The position numbers and the translations under genes are program-made. 64,000 bases of DNA from Paraburkholderia sacchari (GTDB lineage: Bacteria; Pseudomonadota; Gammaproteobacteria; Burkholderiales; Burkholderiaceae). The DNA is taken from NCBI RefSeq assembly GCF_000785435.2, contig NZ_JTDB02000001.1, positions 310,001-374,000 on the forward strand, written 5' to 3'. The notes below the pieces were generated by a model that was not told the DNA's origin, made no database searches, and worked only from the letters and a program-made list of their open reading frames with translations. This document shows, in pieces, positions 1-8,127 of the stretch; the stretch's first letter is position 1; each line of letters starts with the position of its first letter.

Positions 1-1241
1 TGTTCTCGTTCGAAGTCTATATGTCGCTGTCGTGCCAGAACTGCCCTGAAGTCGTGCAGTCGATCAACGCAATGGCCGCGCTGAACCCGAACGTGCAGAT
101 CGTCACGATCGACGGCGCATTGTTCCAGGACGAAGTCGAGCAGCGCAAGATCATGGCTGTGCCGACCATCTTCCTGAACGGCGAAGTGTTCGGCCAGGGC
201 CGCATGGGCGTCGAGGAGATTCTCGCGAAGCTCGACACCGGCGCTTCGGCGCGTGCCGCCGAGAAGCTCAACCAGAAGGAAATTTTCGACATGCTCATCG
301 TCGGCGGCGGCCCCGCTGGCGCGGCGGCTGCGATTTACGCGGCGCGCAAGGGCATTCGCACCGGCGTGCTCGCCGAACGCTTCGGCGGGCAGGTGCTCGA
401 CACGATGTCGATCGAGAACTTCGTCTCGGTGCAGGAAACCGATGGGCCGAAGTTCGCCGTGGCGCTCGAACAGCACGTGCGCGCCTACGACGTCGACATC
501 ATGAACCTGCAGCGCGCCGAAGCGCTCACCGCCGTGGGCAACGGCTTCGAAGTGCACACCGCGAGCGGCGCGACGCTGCGCGCGAAGAGCGTGGTGCTCG
601 CTACGGGCGCGCGCTGGCGCAATGTCGATGTGCCGGGCGAGCAGGAGTACAAGAACAAGGGCGTGGCGTACTGCCCGCACTGCGATGGCCCGCTGTTCAA
701 GGGCAAGCGCGTGGCCGTGATCGGCGGCGGCAACTCGGGCGTCGAGGCGGCTATCGACCTCGCGGGCATCGTGAGCCATGTGACGCTGCTCGAATTCGGC
801 GCGCAACTGCGTGCGGACGAAGTGTTGCAGCGCAAGCTGCGCAGCCTGTCGAACGTCACCGTGCACGTGAATGCGCAGACCACGGAAATCTCGGGCGACG
901 GCCAGAAGGTCACGGGCCTTGCGTACCTCGACCGCACCTCGGGCGAGAAGCATCGCGTCGAACTCGAAGGCGTGTTCGTGCAGATTGGCCTCGTGCCGAA
1001 CACAGAATTCCTCAAGGGCACGGTGGCGCTTTCGAAGCATGGCGAGATCGAAGTGGACGCGAAGGGCCAGACTTCGGTGCCGGGCGTGTTCGCAGCCGGC
1101 GATGCGACGACCGTGCCGTTCAAGCAGATCGTGATCGCCGTGGGTGAAGGCGCGAAGGCTTCGCTCGGTGCGTTCGACTATCTGATCCGCTCGTCGGTTG
1201 AGCAGGAAGAAGAGGCGGGCGCGGCGGCAGTGGTGGCTTGA
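1..1241 (+). CDS. ahpF: Alkyl hydroperoxide reductase subunit F, 3' part (cut by window edge)
   Basis: This is the flavoprotein that passes electrons from NAD(P)H to the peroxiredoxin AhpC in cytosolic peroxide defence. The frame is open from the first bases, so the start lies upstream; about 413 residues are visible of a usual ~520. The visible part begins inside the N-terminal thioredoxin-like domain with its redox motif SCQNCP. It continues into a thioredoxin-reductase-like body with the FAD motif [10 protein letters not shown], the second redox motif CPHCDG, the NAD(P) motif [10 protein letters not shown] and the closing FAD motif [12 protein letters not shown]. Both cysteine pairs are intact, so it should be active. 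ahpC is expected just upstream, outside the window. A strong terminator follows the stop. Confidence 0.96.
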   Translation, partial: FSFEVYMSLSCQNCPEVVQSINAMAALNPNVQIVTIDGALFQDEVEQRKIMAVPTIFLNGEVFGQGRMGVEEILAKLDTGASARAAEKLNQKEIFDMLIVGGGPAGAAAAIYAARKGIRTGVLAERFGGQVLDTMSIENFVSVQETDGPKFAVALEQHVRAYDVDIMNLQRAEALTAVGNGFEVHTASGATLRAKSVVLATGARWRNVDVPGEQEYKNKGVAYCPHCDGPLFKGKRVAVIGGGNSGVEAAIDLAGIVSHVTLLEFGAQLRADEVLQRKLRSLSNVTVHVNAQTTEISGDGQKVTGLAYLDRTSGEKHRVELEGVFVQIGLVPNTEFLKGTVALSKHGEIEVDAKGQTSVPGVFAAGDATTVPFKQIVIAVGEGAKASLGAFDYLIRSSVEQEEEAGAAAVVA

Positions 1242-1273
1242 GTCCCGCAGCCACGCAAGTTGATTTTTGGTGA

Positions 1274-1300
1274 AACGCCGGCTTTTAGCCGGCGTTTTTT
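1274..1300 (+). terminator. Rho-independent terminator of ahpF
   Basis: A perfect 10-bp stem (aacgccggct / agccggcgtt) closes a 3-nt loop and is followed by a run of T, 32 bases after the ahpF stop. Confidence 0.9.
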
Positions 1301-1353
1301 CGTGCGCTTTGTTTCGCCTGGCCGTTGAGCCGTCCTCGTGCGGACACGGTTGC

Positions 1354-1638
1354 TCAGGCGGCCAGCCGTTGCAGATCGGCGAGTTTGACGTGCTTCGCGG
1401 CTTCTTCGAGATCGTAGTCCGTTTGCAGGCTCATCCAGAACTGCGGCGTTGTGCCAAAAACGAAGGACAACCGCAGCGCGGTGTCGGCAGTGACGCTGCG
1501 CTCGCCATGCACGATCTCGTTGATGCGGCGCGGCGGAACGCTCATGGCGCGGGCCAATGCATTCTGGCTCATTCCCATGGGCGTCAGAAACTCCTCCTGG
1601 GGGACAACGCCGGGATGAACGTTCGCGAGTTTTTTCAT
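1354..1638 (-). CDS. higA: HigA-family antitoxin / addiction-module antidote, HTH protein
   Basis: A 94-residue XRE-like helix-turn-helix protein of the HigA/VapI family. Such antitoxins neutralise a RelE-like mRNA interferase and repress their own operon. The N-terminus (MKKLANVHPG) and the stretch around SQNALARAMSVPPRRIN give the HTH, and the downstream RSVTADTALRLSFVFGTTPQFW motif is typical of the family. I chose the ATG at 1638 because this is the usual family start; the frame is open further upstream, but that part overlaps the broken toxin gene. The partner toxin upstream is degraded, so this is probably an orphan antitoxin that keeps only a DNA-binding role. Confidence 0.88.
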   Translation of the reverse strand: MKKLANVHPGVVPQEEFLTPMGMSQNALARAMSVPPRRINEIVHGERSVTADTALRLSFVFGTTPQFWMSLQTDYDLEEAAKHVKLADLQRLAA

Positions 1639-1653
1639 AGTCTGCGCCTCGGT

Positions 1654-1804
1654 TAGTGGTAGTCGACGATTTCGACGTCGTAGGCTCATGCGCTGCATGG
1701 AGCTTGCTGCGCGTGATCTGCTGCATTTCCGCAGGCAGACGCCTCGATCGCTCGCCAGTCCATATGAGCGCAGTTTCCCGGTCTTCGAAGTTTTGGATCG
1801 CCAT
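1654..1804 (-). pseudogene. higB: HigB-type toxin gene with internal deletion and frameshift
   Basis: The 5' part reads MAIQNFEDRETALIWTGERS then RRLPAEMQQITRSKL, the N-terminus of HigB/RelE-like plasmid-maintenance toxins. The last codons, in another frame, read AYDVEIVDYH followed by TAA at 1654-1656, which is the family's C-terminus. About 40 central codons, which carry the RNase core, are absent between the two parts and the reading frame changes at the joint near 1675-1690. The stop lies 15 bases before the higA start, the normal higBA order. Family membership of the two ends is recognised from memory; the deletion itself is read from the sequence. No functional toxin can be made. Confidence 0.75.
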
Positions 1805-1813
1805 GCCAAAGCG

Positions 1814-1845
1814 TAACGCCACGCATCATATGACGCGTGGCGTTA
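1814..1845 (-). promoter_or_regulatory. Perfect inverted repeat, probable HigA operator/promoter of higBA
   Basis: An 11-bp perfect inverted repeat (taacgccacgc / gcgtggcgtta) with a 10-bp spacer lies 10 bases upstream of the higB start. On the minus strand the spacer contains TATGAT, a good -10 element, so a bound repressor would block it. Palindromes over the promoter are usual for HigA autoregulation; the assignment is inference. Confidence 0.6.
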
Positions 1846-1954
1846 TGGTCGTCCAGAATCTGCCTGAATTCAAGCGATGCTAACAAAGCGCGGTGTCTCA
1901 TCTCCGCGCCGCATTCTCCCTCTCCACCCGGCAATGATCCTTGCCTCGAGCGAG

Positions 1955-3289
1955 TTATTCCTGCACGAGCGAGTTGCGATACGAAAACCCGGCAGCCGGC
2001 TCCGCATGCTTCTGGCGATGCGCGTTGCGCAGCGGCTTGAGCACGAACACGGCCAGCAGCGCAGAGACCGCCGCCATGCCCGAGGCGAGCATGAACACGG
2101 CGTGCCAGCTTCCGGTGGCCGCGGTGATCACGCTGGAGAACGGCACGAGCAGCGCAGCGGTGCCCTTCGCGGTGTAGAGCAGGCCGGCGTTGGTTGCCGC
2201 GAACTTCGGGCCGAAGGTGTCGCCGCAAGTAGCGGGAAAGAGGCTGTAGATCTCGCCCCACGCGAAGAACACGATGCCCGTGAGCACGACGAAGGCGACC
2301 GGGCTGTGCCCATAGCGCGAGAGCAGCACGATGCCCACTGCCTCCACGGCGAACGCGACGAACATCGTGTTCTCGCGGCCGATGCGGTCCGACACCCAGC
2401 CGAAGAACGGACGCGTAAGACCGTTGAGCACGCGGTCGATGGTGAGCGCGAAGGTGAGCGCGGGCAGCGTGAGGCCGAGCAGCGAGACCGGCGCGTCGTG
2501 CAGGCCGAAGTCCTTCGCGATCGGGCCGAGCTGCGCGGTCGCCATCAGGCCGCCGGCGGCCATCATCACGAACATCGCGTACATCACCCAGAAGATGGGC
2601 GAGGCAATGACCTCGCGCGGGCTCGCGTTATAGACGGCGCTCACGCCTTGTGCGGCGTGCTTCGCGGCTTTTCCGATGGCGCGCGTCGCGGCTGCTGCGC
2701 CGTGCGAAGCGGGCGCCGCGAGCGCAAGGCCGAGCACGAGCACGACGATGCCTTGACCGAGTCCGAACCAGAGGAACGTAGCCTCATAGCCGCTGCTTTT
2801 GATCATGTTGGCGATGGGCACGACCGTGGCCGCCGATCCCGCGCCGAAGCCCGCCGCCGTGATGCCGGCCGCGAGGCCCCGGCGATTGGGGAACCACTTG
2901 AGCGCATTGCCGACGCAAGTGCCATACACGGCCCCCGCGCCAAGCCCGCCCACGGCCGCCGCGACATAGAGCAGGGGCAGCGAAGAGGCGAACGAGTTGA
3001 GCACCCATGCGATCGCGCACAGCAGCCCGCCGCCCACGACCACGGGGCGCGGGCCATATTTGTCGACGAGCCAGCCTTCGACAGGCACGAGCCAGGTTTC
3101 GGTGACGACGAAGATCGTGAACGCGACCTGAATCGCAGCACGCCCCCAGTGGTACTTCTCGTTGATCGGATTGACGAACAGCGTCCAGCCGTACTGCATG
3201 TTGGCGATCATCGCCATGCAGATCACGCCGAACACGAGCTGAACCCATGGCGACGCAAAGCGCGACGCCCCTCCTTGCCGTTGCTCCAT
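1955..3289 (-). CDS. OxlT-family MFS transporter (oxalate/formate antiporter-like)
   Basis: A 444-residue inner-membrane carrier of the major facilitator superfamily, oxalate:formate antiporter group. About 12 hydrophobic segments are visible. The MFS loop motif appears as GWLVDKYGPRPVVVGG, and WFPNRRGLAAGITAAGFGAG is typical of the OxlT group. AGGAGA sits 8 bases before the ATG. A second carrier of the same group lies at 15806-17134 and is plainly paralogous (they share ETWLVP(V/I)EGWLVDK and YGTCVGNALKWFP). The gene is divergent from acvB/virJ only through a ~390-bp gap that carries a copy of the palindrome found before gntR and frc. Likely role: uptake of oxalate or a related small dicarboxylate; substrate is inference. 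Confidence 0.85.
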   Translation of the reverse strand: MEQRQGGASRFASPWVQLVFGVICMAMIANMQYGWTLFVNPINEKYHWGRAAIQVAFTIFVVTETWLVPVEGWLVDKYGPRPVVVGGGLLCAIAWVLNSFASSLPLLYVAAAVGGLGAGAVYGTCVGNALKWFPNRRGLAAGITAAGFGAGSAATVVPIANMIKSSGYEATFLWFGLGQGIVVLVLGLALAAPASHGAAAATRAIGKAAKHAAQGVSAVYNASPREVIASPIFWVMYAMFVMMAAGGLMATAQLGPIAKDFGLHDAPVSLLGLTLPALTFALTIDRVLNGLTRPFFGWVSDRIGRENTMFVAFAVEAVGIVLLSRYGHSPVAFVVLTGIVFFAWGEIYSLFPATCGDTFGPKFAATNAGLLYTAKGTAALLVPFSSVITAATGSWHAVFMLASGMAAVSALLAVFVLKPLRNAHRQKHAEPAAGFSYRNSLVQE

Positions 3290-3379
3290 CAGTGTCTCCT
3301 TGTTGATGTTCCGCGGGGCCGTTTTTACATCGGGTTGCGGCCCTTGAATCCTGTCGTTTAGCTGACAGTCGTTTACACA

Positions 3380-3399
3380 ATATGTGATATATCAAAGGA
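3380..3399. promoter_or_regulatory. Copy 1 of shared palindromic operator (core TGATATATCA)
   Basis: The core TGATATATCA at 3385-3394, within atatgtgatatatcaaagga, lies about 90 bases upstream of the first oxlT start. The same core occurs before gntR (9502-9511) and frc (10855-10864). Probable binding site of the GntR/FCD regulator at 9805-10533. The rest of 3290-3679 holds no gene. Confidence 0.6.
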
Positions 3400-3487
3400 G
3401 TCAAGAGAAAGCAGTCTCGGTGTTTCCACCAATCAGCGACATTGATGAGAAGGCTTTTTGAAAGCTTTGAATCGATGCCGAAAAAGC

Positions 3488-3519
3488 AAAAAAAAACCCG
3501 CCGGACAAGGCCTGGCGGG
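3488..3519 (-). terminator. Rho-independent terminator of the mprF-acvB operon
   Basis: Read on the minus strand, CCCGCC...GGCGGG forms a stem with a run of nine T after it. It lies about 160 bases beyond the stop of the acvB/virJ-like gene. Confidence 0.8.
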
Positions 3520-3678
3520 CTGAGTCATGCGCGAGATAGTGGAGATCGCGACATGTGATGCTGTTATAGATGAAAGTATTTTGTAATGAAAGGAGAATTT
3601 TTTCTAAACCTTTCATTTTTGAAATTGATGAAAGGTTTAATGGCCTTTGCACCGACGAACAGCGGCTTGCAGACAAGT

Positions 3679-5061
3679 TCACCCACGCGCCGCAATCTCC
3701 TTCTTCCACCCGGCGATGATCTTCGCCGCGAGCGCGTTGTAGTCGCCGTCGAAGTGATGGCTGCCGCTCGTCTTCACGAGCTCGATGCCGGTGTTCGCGA
3801 GCGCCGGGCACAGCGTGTCTTTCTCATCGGCGCCATAGATGCATTGCACGATCGCGGGCGGCACCTTCGCGAGTTCGGGGCGCACTTGCAGCGCTTTCTC
3901 GCTCGCGGGCATGCCGAGCCAGCCCGTCACGCGGATCTGGAAATCGGCATCGGGCGCGAAGCCGAGCAGCGACATGTAGGAGACCTTCGCACGCAGCGCA
4001 TCGGGCAGGCGGTTGTAGGCGAACGGCATCACGTCCGCGCCGAACGAATAGCCCACCAGAGCGATGTGCTTCGCGTGCCAGCGCGCGGCATAGGTGTTGA
4101 GCACGCGCGCGAGGTCGTGGCTCGTTTGCGCGGGGGTCTTCTCGCTCCAGAAGTAGCGCAGCGCATCCCAGCCGATCACCGAAATACCCTGTTTTTGCAG
4201 GGCTTCCGCGATGGTTTTGTCGAGATCGCGCCAGCCGCCGTCGCCGGAAATCACAACCGCGAGCATATCGGTCGGATGCGCGGCGGGCAGCTCGACGAGC
4301 GGCAGATCCGACACGTCTTCCTCGCTCTCCGTCTGCACGCGCAGATGCGGCGCGGTAAGCGCGACGAGCTTGTCGGCGTCGGCGAGGTTCGCGGCAAATG
4401 CGTGCGGCGCCGTGTGATTTGCTGCGGCCGCTGCGGGCGATTTTGTTGCGTTCGCAACTGTCGTCACGCCTTGCTCGAAGAAGCCCGGCAGACCCGTGCC
4501 GCGCGACAGCGTGGCGTCGGCGGGGCAGGGCGCGAAGCGTGCGTCGAGTTGCGCCGCGGGATCGAGCGACACCGCGCCGGCCATCGTGTTAGCCGGTGCT
4601 TGCGAAAGCATGCGTTGCGCGATGAGCGCGCCTTCGCCGCTGCCGATTGCGATCGGCGCGAAGTACTGGTTCGATGCCTGCTGGCGTTCGAGTTGATGAC
4701 TGAGCGCTTCGGCGTCGCTATAGAGCTTGTGGCAGGTCTCGTTCTTCACCGCCGCGAGATTGCTTGCGTAGCGGCTCGTATCCACGCCCACGACCAGCGC
4801 GCCGTGTTGCGCGAGGGCGTCGGCGCGCGTCTGGTCGGCGGCGCTCCAGTGCTCGCCCGCAGAGAACAGCACCGCAAAGCCGCGCATTGCGCCCGCAGGC
4901 TTCGTCACGGCGACATCGCCGTATCGGCCGCCCGAGACGTGCGTGACGGCGCTATGCGCGCTTGCCTCGGTTGCATGGGCCTGCACGGTGCAGAGCGCGA
5001 GCACGGCGGCGCCCGCCGCGGCGCCCGCGAGGCGCGGCAGCGAGAAAGTACGAAAATTCAT
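3679..5061 (-). CDS. AcvB/VirJ-family periplasmic lysyl-phosphatidylglycerol hydrolase
   Basis: A 460-residue exported protein. The N-terminus (MNFRTFSLPRLAGAAAGAAV, then ALCTVQAHA) is a signal peptide. The C-terminal half is the VirJ domain, an alpha/beta-hydrolase fold with the nucleophile elbow GYSFGAD, the upstream SGDGGW oxyanion-type motif and a late GSHHFDGDY histidine. In Agrobacterium the homologue AcvB hydrolyses lysyl-phosphatidylglycerol in the periplasm. The start is fixed by an ATGA overlap with the upstream mprF, which makes the lipid the obvious substrate here too. A long N-terminal half is present as in AcvB, not the short VirJ form. A terminator closes the operon. Confidence 0.85.
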   Translation of the reverse strand: MNFRTFSLPRLAGAAAGAAVLALCTVQAHATEASAHSAVTHVSGGRYGDVAVTKPAGAMRGFAVLFSAGEHWSAADQTRADALAQHGALVVGVDTSRYASNLAAVKNETCHKLYSDAEALSHQLERQQASNQYFAPIAIGSGEGALIAQRMLSQAPANTMAGAVSLDPAAQLDARFAPCPADATLSRGTGLPGFFEQGVTTVANATKSPAAAAANHTAPHAFAANLADADKLVALTAPHLRVQTESEEDVSDLPLVELPAAHPTDMLAVVISGDGGWRDLDKTIAEALQKQGISVIGWDALRYFWSEKTPAQTSHDLARVLNTYAARWHAKHIALVGYSFGADVMPFAYNRLPDALRAKVSYMSLLGFAPDADFQIRVTGWLGMPASEKALQVRPELAKVPPAIVQCIYGADEKDTLCPALANTGIELVKTSGSHHFDGDYNALAAKIIAGWKKEIAARG

Positions 5062-7670
5062 GAGCGCCAGCCTCCTGCCAGCAACGAAAGATCCGCGAGG
5101 GTGATGAACACGCTGATCGAGCCCGATGCAGCCAGATAACGCGGTTCCCAGCGAGGCGCGAACTTGTTCTTGAAGCCGCGCAGCCCCCGAAAGTTGTAGA
5201 ACTTGCCGCCGAAACGCCAGATCAGCCCGGCGAGGCGGTGCCACGAAGATGCGAGCGGCGTCGGCCCCATGCCGGCGAGCGGCGCCATGCCGAGCGAGAG
5301 CGATTGATACCCGGCGCTCTTCAGATGCAGCGCGAGCTGCGTGAACAGATACTCCATCGAATAAGGCGACGCGCCCGGCAGATGGCGCATGACGCCGACC
5401 GTCGCGTCGGTGTTGAGGTCGGTCGTCATGAAGGTCACGAAGGCGAGCGGCGCGCCGTGCTGGCGCACCAGCAGCACGTGTTGCGCGGAGAGATAGTCGT
5501 CGTCGAAGGCGGCTACCGAGAAGCTTTTCTCGCGCACGTCGCGCTCTTCGAGCCACGCGTCGGAAATCGCGCGCAGCACCGGCAGGCTGTCGCTCATGCG
5601 CGCGGGAACGATGTGCTCGAATGTGAAGCCGTCGCGTTCGCCGCGCTTGAGCGCATAGCGCAGATGCGCGCGCTGCGGACCCTTGAGATCGAACTCCTGG
5701 AGCATCACGCGTGCTTCTTCGCCGAGCTTCATCAGCGTGAGGCCCGCATCGAGGTAGAGCGGCAGCGCGTCGGCGCGCACCTGGTAGAACGCGGCACGGC
5801 CGCCATGCGCGTGCGCGAGCGAGACGAACTCGCGGATCAGCGCGGGCCATTCGTCGCGCGGGCCCACCGGGTCGTGCAGCGCGGCCCACGTGCGTCCGCG
5901 CTTGGCGTACATGAGGAATGCGTTGCGCGAGCTCGAGAACAGGAAGCTCTTGTCGCCCATGAGCGCGAGCCCTGCGTCGCTGCGTTCCTGCGCGCGCACG
6001 ATGCGCGCGGCTTCGGCCAGGTCCTCGCTCGCGGGAATCACAAAGCGGCCCGCGGCCGGACGCAACAGTTGCCACAATGCGAGCGCAGCCGCGAACACGC
6101 CCGCGCCAAGCGTCGCGCGCAGCGCGCGCGGTGCGCGTTCGTCGAAGGCGAATTGCCACCACAAATGCTGCGTGTATTCGACATCGCGGAAGGCGAAGAA
6201 CAGCACCCATACGGCGAGCGCGATCACGCAACCCACCGAGGCGAGCCAAGCCGGGGTGAAGGGCTCGGCGAACAGCGACGAATGACGATTGAAGCGGCGC
6301 CGCGTGGTGAGCAGCAGCGCGATCAGCACGCACAGCACGCCGGCTTCGACGAACGCGAGGCCCTTGGTGAGCGAGAGCGCGAGGTTCGCCACCGCGAGCA
6401 TGAGGGCGAGCCACCAGGCGGCGTCGAGCCGGCGCAGCAGGCCGCGCGCGACGAACAGCAACAGCACGCCGAACAGGCTGCCGAGCAACTGCGAACTTTC
6501 GAGCACCCAGAGCGGGATGAAATTCTGCAGGAGTTCTATGCGCTGGGTGAACGCGGGCGTGGCGCCCGAGATCACGAGCATGCTGCCGGTCACGAAGGTA
6601 ACGATGGCGAGGAACAGCGGAGCGAGTTGCGAGACGCCATGGACGCCGCGCCTCGCGAAGTCCGTGTTGAGCGGATTCTTGAGCGCGCGGCCTTCGAACG
6701 CGGCAAGCAGCGCGGCCGAGAGCGCGAGCGGCGCGCCGAAATAGATCGCGCGATAGGCGAGCAGCGCAGCGAACACCTTGGAGCCCGGCACGCTTTCGCC
6801 GAGCGCGAACACCATCGCCGCCTCGAACACGCCGATGCCGCCGGGCGTGTGGCCGATCAGGCCGAGCAGAAGGGCGACGCTGTAGACAGTGAGGAAGTCG
6901 GCAAAGCCGATATGCGCGTGCGGCATCACCGACCACAGCGCGAGGCCCGCGCCGACCACGTCGAGCGCCGCGAGCAACAACTGCGCGACGAGGTCGCGCC
7001 GCGCGGGCACCGTGAAGCGCAGCCAGGCGCGCTTGAGCGGCGCGACTTCGCGCGCCTCGCGGGGGCAGGCCGCGATAAGCGCAGCGCCGAGCGCGAGCAC
7101 CACGCCGCCGATCCAGCGCAGCGCCTCGGGCGAGAGGCGCAGCAGGCCCGTGAGCGTGTCGGCGGCGGCCACCATGCCGAGCGCGCTCATGAGCGCGAGG
7201 GCGAGCGCGAGCGTGGCGCTCGTGAGCACCGTCATGCGGCCGACTTGCGCCGCCGTGACGCCCGAGCCGCCGTAGACGCGGCAGCGCACCGCGCCGCCCG
7301 TGAGCGCGCCGAAGCCCGTAACGTTGCCGAGCGCCGATCCGGCGATGGCACCCACCCACAGCGCGCCGCGCGAGACGCGCGTGCCGAGGTAGCGCAGGCC
7401 GACCGCGTCGCGGCCCACGAGCGCGACGAAGCTGATGGCGGTGGCGCCGAGCGCGCCGGTCCATTGCGCCGGGCTCAGGCGCCAGAGCTGGCGAATGACC
7501 GAGCGGTAATCGACGGACTGCGAGAGGTGCTGAAACACCAGCAGCAACAGCGCACAAATGCCGATAGCGAAGGCCGGCGCCACGAAGCGCTGCAGGCGCA
7601 ACGCGCGGGCGCGGCGGCGCAGCGCCACGGCGGCGGCGCGCGCAATGCGCGAACGGGGTGAATCAAGCAT
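5058..7670 (-). CDS. mprF: MprF/LpiA-type phosphatidylglycerol lysyltransferase (flippase-synthase)
   Basis: An 870-residue inner-membrane enzyme that transfers lysine from Lys-tRNA to phosphatidylglycerol and flips the product. The first ~500 residues hold many membrane segments of the flippase domain (GNVTGFGALTGGAVRCRVY, GHTPGGIGVFEA are typical loops). The last ~300 residues are the cytosolic DUF2156 synthase domain (DKSFLFSSSRNAFLMYAKRG, MEYLFTQLALHLK, FRGLRGFKNKF). The frame is open to 7889, but the ATG at 7670 gives the usual length and N-terminus, so I prefer it; the ribosome site there is weak. The stop overlaps the acvB start. LpiA-AcvB pairs elsewhere raise acid and cationic-peptide tolerance. 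Confidence 0.9.
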   Translation of the reverse strand: MLDSPRSRIARAAAVALRRRARALRLQRFVAPAFAIGICALLLLVFQHLSQSVDYRSVIRQLWRLSPAQWTGALGATAISFVALVGRDAVGLRYLGTRVSRGALWVGAIAGSALGNVTGFGALTGGAVRCRVYGGSGVTAAQVGRMTVLTSATLALALALMSALGMVAAADTLTGLLRLSPEALRWIGGVVLALGAALIAACPREAREVAPLKRAWLRFTVPARRDLVAQLLLAALDVVGAGLALWSVMPHAHIGFADFLTVYSVALLLGLIGHTPGGIGVFEAAMVFALGESVPGSKVFAALLAYRAIYFGAPLALSAALLAAFEGRALKNPLNTDFARRGVHGVSQLAPLFLAIVTFVTGSMLVISGATPAFTQRIELLQNFIPLWVLESSQLLGSLFGVLLLFVARGLLRRLDAAWWLALMLAVANLALSLTKGLAFVEAGVLCVLIALLLTTRRRFNRHSSLFAEPFTPAWLASVGCVIALAVWVLFFAFRDVEYTQHLWWQFAFDERAPRALRATLGAGVFAAALALWQLLRPAAGRFVIPASEDLAEAARIVRAQERSDAGLALMGDKSFLFSSSRNAFLMYAKRGRTWAALHDPVGPRDEWPALIREFVSLAHAHGGRAAFYQVRADALPLYLDAGLTLMKLGEEARVMLQEFDLKGPQRAHLRYALKRGERDGFTFEHIVPARMSDSLPVLRAISDAWLEERDVREKSFSVAAFDDDYLSAQHVLLVRQHGAPLAFVTFMTTDLNTDATVGVMRHLPGASPYSMEYLFTQLALHLKSAGYQSLSLGMAPLAGMGPTPLASSWHRLAGLIWRFGGKFYNFRGLRGFKNKFAPRWEPRYLAASGSISVFITLADLSLLAGGWRS

Positions 7671-8127
7671 GGGTTGGCCTGGCGATTCTCCGATGCCGCC
7701 CAGGCGCCGTGGTTGGCGTCTGTAGGGGCGGCATCGCATAGTGATTGTTGGTGGTTCCGGCGGTTGGGCGTTGTCGCGGCAGACAGCGCAAGGGGCCGTG
7801 GGGCTGGCCTTTACGGCGAGCCAAAACGTAATCGTTTGGTAAATGACTGGTAAAGAAACAACGCGCGGAGCGACTTGGTGGTTGACCACGTGTCCGAAGA
7901 AACATCGAGGGGAACCTTAAAGGGCCGGATGATCCGGCGAGCGCGGAGCGCGGCATTGAACCGTTCCGCGACACAAGTTTTACGGCCGGATTGAATCTCT
8001 TCTGAAACCGCTGTGACCAATTCGAGACACGCTTTTTAATTCTTTTACTTCGCGGGTCGGTGGAGGTAGTCTGATTCGGTCACCTGCTGTTTGACTGCGG
8101 AAGTTCGACTGCGCCAGGGAGAAAGAC
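7671..8127. other. Divergent intergenic region, mprF / porin
   Basis: No gene supported. It must hold the promoters of mprF (leftward) and of the porin (rightward). A T-rich stretch near 8030-8050 stands out, but I could not pick a convincing -35/-10 pair. Confidence 0.5.

Noticed and set aside
1877-3361. A 494-codon open frame opposite the first oxlT
   Set aside because: Antisense shadow with skewed composition.
3679-7557. A 1292-codon open frame on the minus strand
   Set aside because: Only its last 460 codons (AcvB/VirJ-like) are real; the rest runs out of frame through mprF and is arginine-rich as expected for a GC-rich shadow.
5238-7661. An 807-codon open frame on the plus strand opposite mprF
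   Set aside because: Antisense shadow; rich in Arg, Glu, His and Ala without domains or ribosome site.
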